A DNA stretch of 64,000 nt, taken from contig CM048846.1 in the NCBI GenBank assembly GCA_026545225.1, positions 88,987,270 through 89,051,269 on the forward strand. The letters are read 5' to 3'. This DNA comes from Cornus controversa (lineage: Eukaryota > Streptophyta > Magnoliopsida > Cornales > Cornaceae). Every line of letters starts with the position of its first letter. Position 1 is the stretch's first letter. The notes under the pieces were generated by a model. It worked only from the letters and a program-made list of their open reading frames with translations. It did no database searches and was not told the origin of the DNA. Of the stretch, positions 1-10,257 are shown one piece after another. The position numbers and the translations under genes were made by a program.

Positions 1-1168
1 AATTTAGAATCAAGTCACTGTCAGTAAGAAGAACTTACTAATTTTTACATTTCATTACTTATATGACAAGAAGGTGCACCTTAAAATAAAAACAAATATA
101 TTCATAACATTCTACTCTTAAATCACATAAATATTAATGAAAAGGGATCCAAACAAGATTCACTATGCAACAAAAAATAATAAAATTAAGAAAAAAATAA
201 TGGAAGCGAAAAGTAAAAATCATAAAATACTTCAAAATCATCAAATAAAAATATACCATCAAACCTACAATTTACAAGTATTGAGCACACATAAAAGAAA
301 TGCAAATTGATTTTAATATCAATAACTTACATATTAATGGAAAATTAGAAATACATCGTATATTTATAGATTGGAACAAGATCCACCACCCTTCTCTTTA
401 CATATAACATCAAGCAATAAGTTTAGGCAAGATTTAATCTAAATGAAATAAAAATTGAAAAACAAAAATAAAAATTTTGAAACTTACAGATTAAATGAAA
501 TATCCCAGGCTCTTTATTTAATATTTTTAGATCTTCTTTATTGTAAGTTTTGAGAGTAGATTTAACATTATGTTGTCATTTGTACGGTTTGGAACCTGGA
601 AATGGAAAAAGAAAAAAAATGATGAAAGTGACAAAGTTATAGTTTTACACACATTACAGTCCAGAGCTTCTGTTACAGTGATATAAACAGCTTACAGTTC
701 TATATTTTAAAAGAGACAATATATCAATTCATATAGAATCTCCCTCATTTGATATCACTATGTAATGGCTGTTATCTTGAACCATTATTCCGAGTTCCTA
801 AAAAATTATTCAGGCAGATCCCACGAAAAATTCTGCAGTTTGGTATCATGGCTGATTTTCCCAAGTAACTTACCAAGCTTTGAAACTCCATGAGAATCAA
901 ATGAATTTAATCTGATTTTTTTTTTTGGTTCTAATTTCTAAGCAGAATCATAAACTTAAGTTGTTAGTTGTTCTCTAAAGAGTCCACAATAGACAACCCT
1001 AATTAATATTTTTCAAGAGGTATGTATTTGTTACTACACTAACCCATGTGTTCAGCAAAGTCTAGTCACACACTAGTATGCCAAAAAAGCTTTCTTGTCC
1101 GTTTCTTGCCCGGCTATCATATTTCAAATGCAAACTGTCCGTTATATTGATTTGGTTGATTGTCGTAG
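1..1168. other. AT-rich sequence upstream of the first visible RGLG exon, probably intron
   Basis: No coding exon was found here on either strand. The stretch is AT-rich and ends in a good 3' splice site (TTGTCGTAG at 1160-1168) directly before an RGLG exon that starts in the middle of the copine-like domain. The earlier exons of that gene must therefore lie beyond the left edge, so at least the right part is intron. I cannot tell whether all 1.17 kb belongs to one intron. Confidence 0.55.
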
Positions 1169-1604
1169 GTGACTAGAAGTGTTGATACTGAGCATGGCGA
1201 ACTAAGCCCACAGGAAAAGAGAACTGTTGAGGCAATTGTGAAAGCAAGGTAACTTGCAGCTTGCCTGTTTCACTTGGTATAGTTTTGTTGCCAAACCATT
1301 TTCAAATACTTGTCACTTTACAGCGAGTACCCCCTGTCAATCGTTTTAGTTGGGGTTGGAGATGGACCGTGGGACATGATGAGGGAATTTGATGATAATA
1401 TCCCTGCCCGGGCCTTTGATAATTTCCAGGCAAGTACTAGCATAAAGCAATTGAACCTCATCTCGTCATTTTGAAGTCTGTATTGATCTTTTTTCTTATT
1501 CTCTGTAATGCCCTGTCTGTCTTTTCTAGTTTGTAAATTTTACAGACATTATGTCAAAGAATATGGATCAATCTAGGAAAGAAGCGGCTTTTGCTCTTTC
1601 AGCC

Positions 1605-1636
<32 letters not shown>

Positions 1637-2830
1637 ATTAGAGCTTAGTATATTGGGGTAACAATTTGACTTCTTCTATACATTATGATTTTAGGGGCTT
1701 GGCTATTATGGCCATGGCCAAATTTACTGGCAATTTATTCAGTTATTTAGCATTTATCAATCAGTGCTCGTAGAGGGAAAGCTATAGACAGAGTTCCTCT
1801 TCCCCCTCCTCTCTATGGTGTATCTTCCTTTGGCACATCAAAACCTTCACGGTCTGGTAGCTTCCGTCCAAGTGCGCATTATTCTGATACACCTGATGTA
1901 GTTGTTGGAACAAGTAGACCTACAAGTTCTGCCTCTGATAACCATGTAAGTACTAAGTACAGGTTTCATACCTCTTCTAAATGAACATTTAATTCAATTT
2001 CATTATCACTGCACTTGTTCTATTGTATCAACAACTCTTTTACCTATTTTTATTGTTTGGAACCTCCTTACTGTAGACATGAATGATAAAACTGCATTTG
2101 TTAGTTAAAAATAATTGGCTGTAGTCAGGCACGGACCTAAAGAGGGGTCAGTGGGGCCATCCACCCCCACTGAGATTTATTTATTTTTGCTATTATATAC
2201 CTATGTTTTTATAAAATTTCAAAAAATGCCCCCACTAAAATTACAGAAAATCCCACCATAGATAATTTTGCCCCCACTCTGGGGTGTAGCTACATGGGCA
2301 CTAGTGGGTACTAATGTACCCACTTAATTCTATAAAAAAATTTTTTTTTACATATCCTAAATACAATTTTTGGGATTTAGAACTGGGAGGACGTATTAAA
2401 TTCCAAGTGATGTACCCACTTAGTTTTATAAAAAATAAATTATGGCCGAGCTTTTGCGTTCATACCCACTTGTACAAATTCCTGGCTATGCCCCTGCCCC
2501 CACTCGCATAAATTTGTGGGTCCGTCACTAGCTGTAGTATATGTATAATCATATACTAATGCAAACCTTATTTGTTCTTTCTTCGGTATATGCCTGACAG
2601 GATTGCCCCATCTGCCTTACAAATCCAAAGGACATGGCCTTTGGTTGTGGACATCAGGTACAATACTAATCCATTGCTGTATACCGTTCTTCGAGAACTG
2701 GTTGAACTTGGAAAAATACGTGTATGGATTAAATTTTGTTTATTTGCAGACATGCTGTGAGTGTGGGCAGGACCTTCAGTTATGTCCCATATGCCGAAGC
2801 GACATTCAAACCAGGATAAAGCTTTATTAA
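1169..2830 (+). CDS. RGLG: RGLG-type RING E3 ubiquitin ligase, 3' part (5' exons outside window)
   Basis: Six exons fit one frame: 1169-1248, 1324-1429, 1530-1657, 1765-1945, 2601-2657 and 2750-2830 (stop TAA), giving the last 210 residues. The first three encode the end of the copine/von Willebrand A-like domain ([15 protein letters not shown], then FVNFTDIM). A Pro/Ser-rich linker follows, and the protein ends in a C3HC4 RING (Cys167, 170, 181, His183, Cys186, 189, 196, 199 of the visible part). The C-terminus TRIKLY is typical of the family. RGLG proteins are myristoylated, membrane-associated E3 ligases in hormone and stress signalling; the N-terminal myristoylation region is not in the window. 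The intron after 1429 uses GC instead of GT (CAG|GCAAGT). The intron 1946-2600 carries a MITE. The linker resembles RGLG1/2 more than RGLG3/4, so I am sure of the family and less sure of the orthologue. Confidence 0.9.
2125..2530. mobile_element. Non-autonomous hAT-like element (MITE) in an RGLG intron
   Basis: About 406 bp flanked by GCTGTAG at 2118-2124 and 2531-2537, or 8 bp with one mismatch. The ends are imperfect inverted repeats: TCAGGCACGGACC on the left, and GGGTCCGTCACTA on the right, whose complement is TAGTGACGGACCC. An 8-bp duplication and such GGACC-containing ends fit hAT elements. The inside is rich in CCCCCAC/GTGGGGG and has no transposase. Small open frames in it are not genes. 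Confidence 0.7.
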
Positions 2831-3286
2831 GTGGAATCTGGTCTACTGAAGGATATTCCATTGCTACTGACAACAGCTCTCAGACTGTAAGTTCCTTGCA
2901 AGTCCTTTTCTTGACAATGGTGTCGCTGTTGGATTTATCTGGTTGTTGTGTTAGATATACCATATGATTCAGCAAAATGAGTGTTCAATGAGCTCTGTAA
3001 ATATTTCTTCTCTTTGTTGATATTAACAAATATTTCTTCATGCATGAAATATCTATTGATGAGCGGCATAAAGTTGAAATAAGCTACACCTAGATTGACA
3101 AGAATAAACCTCTTAATAGCTTTCTGTGAGAGTCACATTTTACCTTTATATTTGTAAATATTATCTCTTTAATTTGAATTCCCATGAAACCCCTATCAGT
3201 GAAGTTGCATGGATCATAATTTATCTAAACCTCAAACCTCTTTCGAACCGAATTAACATTGTCAATGTGCTAGCATAATACCATAT
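2831..3286. other. RGLG 3' flank, no further gene seen
   Basis: This holds the 3' untranslated region of the RGLG gene and AT-rich spacer. No open frame with recognisable content was found and no clear poly(A) signal was assigned. Confidence 0.5.
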
Positions 3287-3295
3287 GGTCACAAG

Positions 3296-3553
3296 CTATG
3301 TTACATGGACTCGGATACGAGTGTCGGGTACGGGTATGTATCCCCACGTTGGACGTGTCAAATCCCAATCAGAAGGACACATGGACACTGCTAAATATTC
3401 ATTTTATTTAATATTTTTATTTTATTCTTTAGAGTAAAATAATGTTTTTATGTAATATAGTGACTATAATAGACATTTCACTCATTGGAAGTAATAATAT
3501 AATAAAATGAAATTATTGGATATATTTTTTAGGTGTATGTCCATCTAACATAG
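3296..3553. mobile_element. MITE with 8-bp target duplication, copy 1
   Basis: About 258 bp with inverted ends CTATGTTACATGG on the left and CCATCTAACATAG on the right, flanked by perfect GTCACAAG copies (3288-3295 and 3554-3561; a shared G allows 9 bp). The interior (GGACAC, then AT-rich TTTAATATTTTT and TAGAGTAAA blocks) matches the longer copy at 13892-14239, so this copy is internally deleted near its right end. The 8-bp duplication in both copies suggests hAT, although the TIR is not the common CAGGG type. Confidence 0.72.
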
Positions 3554-4296
3554 GTCACAAGTGCCAGCAAGGTAACACCCAGCGGTCTTGCCTCATATTC
3601 AATGATGATAACCTGAAAAAAATTGGATCAGACTTGAAATGTCATGAAATCGAGTTCGGATTTGAAATGAAAAGGCTAAGATACTATGGCTATAATCAAT
3701 CAGGGAGAAAAGAGAAAAATATATACAAAATTGTGGAGATTTACAAAATTGCGATAATTATGGAGGAATTAAATTAGAACAAAGATTAAGGAATGAGTCC
3801 GCTGTGTCCAACAATCCCTTTGAGACCTACAATAAAAGCTAGTTATTTATTAAGAGAATTAGTTGAAGATTGTTGGAGTAAGTAAAAATATTTGCATATA
3901 ACTTTTATATAAATGGAAAAAAAATATGATATAGTATTAAGAGATAAATTTACATATAGTTTTATAGACTTGGAAAAAGCATATGATTGGGATATGGAGA
4001 GAGATACTTTGGTGGGCTCTACGAAAATAACAAATCTCCATACAAATTATTATTCGTAATATGCATGTGAATACATAAACTATAGTTTCAACTACATATG
4101 GTGCGACTATTGATTTTTTTTATATAAATACATGATTTAGAATCAATGATACAAAAGGGTGAAGAGGAAGATGGTGATGTAACTAGTGGTGTCTTATGCA
4201 ATAAAAGAATATCAAATAAATTAAAAAAAAAAATCTATAGTACAATTATTAGATCAACTATTTTATTTATATGATGGAGTAGAATGCCGCTTTAAA

Positions 4297-4470
4297 AAAA
4301 AAACAAGAATAGCTAATTCATTTAATCGAAATGAGGATGTTAAGATGATTTTAAAAAGAAACAAGAATAGCTAATTCAGTTAGTTGAAATGAGGATGTTA
4401 AGATGATTTTAAAAAGAAACAAGAATAGCTAATTCATTTAGTCAAAATGAGGATGTTAAGATGAATGGTA
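4297..4470 (+). repeat. Three-copy 58-bp tandem repeat inside the LINE remnant
   Basis: The unit containing ACAAGAATAGCTAATTCA and GAGGATGTTAAGATG recurs at about 4303, 4361 and 4419, a period of 58 bp; the third copy runs on into unique LINE sequence. It is a local expansion of LINE coding sequence. Because 58 is not a multiple of three, it also shifts the frame. Confidence 0.8.
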
Positions 4471-4531
4471 AGAGGGACTAGATGAGATAGGGTCATTAAT
4501 TTAAGAGTGAGAGAGCAATTAAGAGTAACGC

Positions 4532-4865
4532 CTCAACAACAACAATAATCAATCACCTTATAAAAAATAAAATAAAAAATCTTTTTTCCAATTACTTGGA
4601 ATCGATTACATGAATTCTATATTTTCATTCCGCTCTATCTAAGGCCATAACCTCGGTCAAACTATATGATATCATATTCTTCTTTATTAGCTCTACTCAA
4701 TGTGGACTATGTCACTCTTTTAACTAATTAAAAAGGTTTTATTTGCACATGTCCAAACTATCTTATACAGCTGGTCCCAAGCCCGAATAAAGTAGGTCGA
4801 GTTACGTTAGTTAGCTTGACAGTTAGCGAAAAACTGTCATGACCAATATGAACTTGAATCTAACG
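4532..4865 (-). mobile_element. 5'-truncated RTE LINE 3' end nested in another LINE
   Basis: It is flanked by a perfect 15-bp duplication, AATTAAGAGTAACGC, at 4517-4531 and 4866-4880. Read on the minus strand, it runs through sequence like plant RTE 3' ends (ATTCATGTAATCGATTCC near 4600) and stops in a short TTG-repeat tail at the 4532 side. Truncated 5' end, simple 3' tail and long target duplication are hallmarks of target-primed reverse transcription. The host RTE reading frame resumes right after the second duplication copy. Confidence 0.78.
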
Positions 4866-5277
4866 AATTAAGAGTAACGCTTATTTGTGATAAAATAAAT
4901 AAAAGTAGACTTAGTTGGCATAAACATGTAAAACAAAGACACGAAGAGGCACTGAGTAGAAAAGGAAGACTAATTTGTACATAATGTAAGAGAATCAAAA
5001 GGGAGATCGAAATTGGCATGAGATGAAATTATTAAGAATGATCTTAAAAAGTTAAACATAACGGGAGCGATGAATTCTACTAAAAAAAAAATGAAAAAAG
5101 AAAATTCACGTTGGCCAACCACATTCACATGGAACTAAGGCAAGGATGAATCCCAAGGTGTTGAGGATATTTAAGAATTATCAACATTTTTATGCAAACA
5201 AGATATTTGGGAATTGATGATTCACAATCCCTTGTTGACATCATCTTCCTTTCGCAGATCACTCACCATTTAAATAA

Positions 5278-5778
5278 GAGGAGTGCTAGGAGCAATCGCT
5301 TCTCATTCACTTTACTGATTGGTTGAAAGTAGAAACCAAATGATTAATTGTTTTTGTGTAATAAATGTCCTATTTTGTCATCAATCAATATGTCTTGTGG
5401 TTTTAAAATATTTACAGTAATGTCATCAAGTAAAACTATGATGCTCATAAGTGATTTTTTAATTTTAAAAGAAAATTTTATTTTGTAATTAAATTGAAAA
5501 CCAAGAGTCATACATTATTTTATATACCAATTAATTACAAATTTCAAAAAATTATATAGGAAATTATTATAATAAGTATATGGATTAATATAAAATTTTA
5601 TTCTTTAATTAACATCATACTTTTACTTGATGATATTAGTGTAAATATTTTAAAACCACTAGGGCATGTGATTAATGACAAAATATGATATTTATTATTA
5701 AAAAATAATTAATGATTTGTTTGTATTTTCAGTTCAGTTGAGCGAGTGTGAAAAGACAAGCGACTGCCAGCACTACTC
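5278..5778. mobile_element. Mutator-like MITE, diverged copy of the element at 24924-25631
   Basis: The left end GAGGAGTGCTAGG and right end GCCAGCACTACTC are inverted repeats. The left subterminal part (AATAAATGTCCTA, CATCAATCAATAT, AATATTTACA) follows the same order as the intact copy near 25 kb. The flanks TTTAAATAA and TATAAATAT agree at 7 of 9 positions, consistent with a decayed 9-bp target duplication. No coding capacity. Confidence 0.68.
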
Positions 5779-6682
5779 TATAAATATATGTTTTATATTT
5801 TGAGTGTCTTCACTTTTCTTGGTAGAATTTCTTGACATGTGCAATGTTTTTGGAGGAGCAGGTCGAAGTACCAATGAAAGATCCTACGGAATGCAATTTT
5901 TGAAGACCTAAAGAGGGAGGCAATGGCCGTTGGTTAATGTGCTCTCAATATTTGCACTTCAAGTAAAAATATTGCTATGCGTTTTGTGAACATTGTCTTG
6001 TTTAAACTAATAAATATGATAATAAAATTATATTTTAAGTGATTTTGAATGTTGTAAATTTTAACCAAAAGAGAAATATGAGAGAGAAAAAAATAGATGA
6101 TATCACGTGAATTCCAAATGAATATATCATTCAATCTTCAATGGATTGGAGCGAAAATGTGACTCCTACAATTTTCTTGGAAGCACAATTTGCCTCATTG
6201 TTTCATTTATTACGTCATATTCTACAATTTTGTTGTCACTGGTTCAATACCTTTGGACAAGATTTGTATCATCATGGTTTTAAATTGAATTGAGAAACTA
6301 AACTCTATGAAGTTAAACAAGTTGGGTAGATATATTTTTTATCACTACTTAAATTTGTGCAGTCTTGATTAATATTGCCTACTTAATTTCTATCTATTTT
6401 AAAATTTCCTAACTTTTACTCCTATCCAATGAGTTCCTAATATTCAAACTTTATCAATATTTGTGATAATATTGTTTAAACATCAATTCTATAAATTCAC
6501 TAATCTATTCCACGTCTTCATGGAAAACTATATAGATACATTTTTTTAATTTTGGTAATGAATCTAACAAAAGAAGAAAAAAAAATTGTTTAACCAATAA
6601 GTCCTCTGAAATAAATCAAGACTAACAAAGTCTTATTTTTTAGGGTAAATTACACTCACCTTTTGTAAATAAATTAAGGAAG

Positions 6683-7304
6683 GTGTATTAAGTTGGAATT
6701 TTAAAGGATTTTAAAAGACTTTAAAAATATAAGTGTGTTCAATCCAAATTTTTATAAACTTTTAAAGAGTTCATACAAATATGACGGTATTCAATCCAGA
6801 CTTTTAAAGAGCTTATACAAATCTAACGGTATTCAATTATGATTTAAAAAAAGTTTACAAAAGTCTAGGTATATTCAAAAAGTCATTGATTTTGAAAGAT
6901 TTCATTACAAGGTGGATTTTGATGGATTTGACAGTGAAAGTTATAAATACCGAACCCCATAACAAATTTAACCTTTCTCTCACAGATTTTGGTGAAATTT
7001 TTTTTTTCTGTATAATATAAACAACATTTCTCCATCTCAAGGTACACTCTCTTTTTCTCTCCTAGTTTTTCTCTCTCTCTTTTCAAATTCTCTCTTTTTC
7101 TATTCAATTAACATTTTAAAAAAGTCATAGTACAAACAAAATCAAATGAATTGCACAAACAAAACAATCAATATATCAAAGATAATTAATGCCAAAACCT
7201 AGTTCGACGCATAGTCTAATTTGTACCGCAACATCGAAACCAAGAACCAAATTTCAGAGGATGTAATGAATCTTTGATATATAAACAAAGATATTAATTC
7301 TTAA

Positions 7305-7367
<63 letters not shown>

Positions 7368-8791
7368 TATATATACACAAAATAGGGTTTGTGAGGATGG
7401 TATTACCTTGTCGATGAAAATAATGGTCCACTTAAGTACTTTCCATACCCATAGTTCATACTGTCTTTAATATGAAAACAGTTTATTCAAAAGTTGTACG
7501 AATTTACAATTTATTATATATCAATGCATATACACTTGTACGGATTTACTCTTGTATAGATACTCATTTAACATGCTACAATGTTTATATACACTTAGTA
7601 CATATTTATACTCATATGTATACTTATTTAACAAGCCATACATACAATAAAACAAATGTCTATATACCTTTTAAATGTACAAAATAAAAAGGAAATGGTT
7701 TTTTATAAAGAATTTCATGAAAAATATTTTATGGGGCATCAAAAGTAGATATTTAGAATCTATTTGGTTTAATTTTTTAAAAATAGTTTTATGTTTCAGA
7801 TTAATGAAAACCTAGAAAGTTGTACAAAAAAAATTATTTTGTTGTAAGTTTTATGAAAATTGTTTTCTAAAAATTCAGATACAAAAAAAATTATTTTTAG
7901 AGAGTTATCTTTTATAATTTTTTGAAAATAATTTTTTCAAACATGAGCAATAATGAGATAATGCTAATGAATAAAGAGTTAGTATAGCTTTGAATATGTG
8001 GAGAGATGTCCGGGAATAATGATAATAATGAGAACTAAGGATATTGAGTAATGAATGTTAAATATATTTTTTAAAATTTTGCTTTCAAACTTGTTATAAA
8101 TTTGTCACTATACTTTTGTAAATGCCAGTTGTTTTGCATTTGTCATAACTTTTGCTTTTCGTGAAAATTATGCTACGCGCCGCATTAGCATAATCTTTTT
8201 TTTCTTTTTTATATATAAAAAAAACATGTCTATATATCCTATCTATTTAATACAATGAGGCAAAAATTAAAAAATATGAAAATATTCCATTTACTATGAG
8301 CATAACTTTTTTGTCATTAGCTTAACATATAATACGAATAAAATAACAAAAGAAGAAATATCGTTCAACCCAATTCAAATCATACGTTCAACTTTCATTT
8401 TGACATATATTACTTAATCATTCTTCGTATGAGAAGGGATATATGTAACTTTGTATATGTTCTTAACAATTCTATTGAAAAATTCCAAATAACAGAAACC
8501 ATAAATGATATCTTATCCATTTTGAATTATACTTGTCCCTTGAACCATTGGTTTATTTATACGCAAAAATATAATTCAATGATACAAATAAATAAAATAT
8601 ATTGAATAAATCATTACAAGTCTATAAAAATCTATCAAAATCTCTAATATATAAATCTATACAAATTCATGAAAGTCTGTAATAAAAGTTTATAAAAATT
8701 CATAAATTCTAGTCAAATCCATAGAAATTCATAAAAGTCTGTCATTTAAAAAATATCTTTCAAAATTCTTTAAAATCATAATTGAATACAC
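6683..8791. mobile_element. Candidate DNA transposon with inverted subterminal repeats, unclassified
   Basis: The left end begins GTGTATTAAGTTGGAATTTT and the complement of the right end begins GTGTATTCAATTATGATTTT; both continue with TTTTAAAG-like blocks. Diverged motifs of the type GTATTCAAT plus TTTTAAAGA recur several times inside the left 250 bp, and in inverted orientation inside the right 250 bp. No transposase was recognised and no target duplication could be fixed, so the element call and its edges are tentative. Confidence 0.4.
7309..7377. repeat. (TA)n(CA)n microsatellite
   Basis: A run of TA dinucleotides passes into about ten CA units and then back into TA. It is a simple-sequence repeat only, inside the candidate element 6683-8791. 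Confidence 0.95.
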
Positions 8792-9190
8792 ATTTCTAAA
8801 TAACAGAGATCTCTCATGTATTTTCAAAAATAACACTAGCCTCTCCTATCTGCAGTGTTGAATGATGAAGAGATGAGGGGGTATCATTCCTTTTTTATTT
8901 TGGTGTAAAATAGAGAGATCGTGATTATTATTTTTTTTCAAAAAAGAGCAGATTTTGAAATATTAATATTATATGTTGGTTTGAAGGGCATAACAATGAA
9001 AGATTTTTATAGATAGAAATTAAATTTTGTACTAAAAGATAATTATATTTGAATAACATCTAAAATTATAAAATTTTATCTTCATGTTACTAGAAGACAA
9101 TTCACACGTTACATGACAAATCTAATTCTTCAATACTCACAATTTGAACTATTGTTGTCATATTTTCATTTTATAGTTTGGGTAACCTAA

Positions 9191-9583
9191 GGCTCTGTTT
9201 GACTTAGATGGAAATAGCAAGAGAAAAAGGAAATGAAAATTTTCTACTAGCACTTTAAAAGTTTGGTTAGCAATAAAAGAATTTTTTTGAGAGAAAATTA
9301 CTTTTCATAACCATCTAATTTTTTCATAATTATTTTTTTTTTTACAAAAATCACAAAAAAAAAAAAATTTGTTTTCTTGAAAAAGTTTCATGAATTTACA
9401 ATAATGTCCTTTATTTTATGTAAGTTCCATGCTATTCAAATCATAAAATGGTAATTTTTCATATATTTTTTTATTTTTTTTCATGCTGATCAAATACAAG
9501 ATGAAAAATTATTTTTCTTTCATTCACTTCACTTTCTTTTACTTTTACTTCCACAATTAATTTCCATCTAACCAAATGAAACC
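9191..9583. mobile_element. Tourist-like (PIF/Harbinger) MITE
   Basis: About 393 bp with ends GGCTCTGTTTG on the left and CAAATGAAACC on the right (complement GGTTTCATTTG), followed inside by GATGGAAAT and its complement ATTTCCATC. It is flanked by TAA on both sides (9188-9190, 9584-9586). Short TWA target sites and GG-TCTGTTTG ends are typical of Tourist MITEs. The interior is AT-rich and non-coding. Confidence 0.68.
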
Positions 9584-9954
9584 TAAAGTTATATTAATGT
9601 CAATTGTAATTCAATTTTGAAAAAGATTAAAACAGAAAAAATGTAATAATTAAAACTACATTGACTTAAAAAAAGAAACATAATAATTTTTTTTCTTTTC
9701 TTTTCTTTTTTACTGTCCTATCAATTAACTTACAAATACTTTAAGGTATTGCACCTCTGTTCATGATGGTATGATTTTTGCTTTTTTCTTTAAAAAAAAT
9801 TGAGAGTTCAAACTGCATTAGAAACATATTGTGAATAAGTGAGTGTCTATGTTTGTTTAACTTTCTCGAAAAAAAAAGAAAAGAAAAGAATATGTTGATC
9901 TTAACAATGAAACAGTAGGATTGATTGTTAATATCTTATTTTTGTTAAGAGAGA

Positions 9955-10257
9955 GTTGGACATGACCCGAGTTACCGAGTGAAGACTCGGCGGACTCAGC
10001 CCAATTATCCAATGCACATTTTAGACTTTACAATTGCAAAATGACCCATTGAGTAATTATCTGAAAAGCCCACAATTGCCAGGCCATTTTGGACCATCCG
10101 CCGCTTTGTAGTCGACCCTCTTCCCAATAATACATCCCCCTCTCTCTTTCCTTATCCTCCTCTCTGCTAAACCCGCAACCACCACTTCCTCAGTTCCTCC
10201 TCCTCCTCCTCCTCCTTTCTCTCTCTATATCTACTATACATATATATAGATATAACG
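9955..10257 (+). promoter_or_regulatory. Probable promoter and 5' leader of the CP31-type gene
   Basis: This covers the ATG-proximal upstream region. About 130 bp before the start codon the sequence becomes pyrimidine-rich (CTCTCTCTTTCC, then a CTCCTC run near 10197-10215), as is common in leaders of plant housekeeping and chloroplast genes. No convincing TATA box was found. Part of this region (GGACTCAGCCCAATTATCC to ACATTTTAGA near 9990-10025) recurs in decayed form at about 18985-19020 with a copy of exon 1, so promoter and gene start were once duplicated together. Confidence 0.45.

Larger units (their letters stand above)
3820..5075 (+). mobile_element. Degenerate RTE-type LINE (reverse transcriptase remnant)
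   Basis: Conceptual translation in several frames gives recognisable blocks of plant RTE-clade reverse transcriptase: an IDLEKAYD block near 3965, a block resembling the family's VLCDKRI region near 4195, and an MRMLR-like block near 4390-4460. After an inserted element, a block ending in NDLKKL follows near 5030-5060. Stops and frameshifts are everywhere, so it is not functional. The insertion 4532-4865 and a 58-bp triplication interrupt it. The 5' limit is uncertain. Confidence 0.7.
5779..9187. other. AT-rich intergenic stretch without genes
   Basis: No supported coding region was found on either strand. It contains the candidate element 6683-8791 and a microsatellite near 7310-7377. Short open frames, such as the Leu/Lys-rich minus-strand ones near 6855-7107, have low complexity and no family resemblance. 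Confidence 0.6.
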
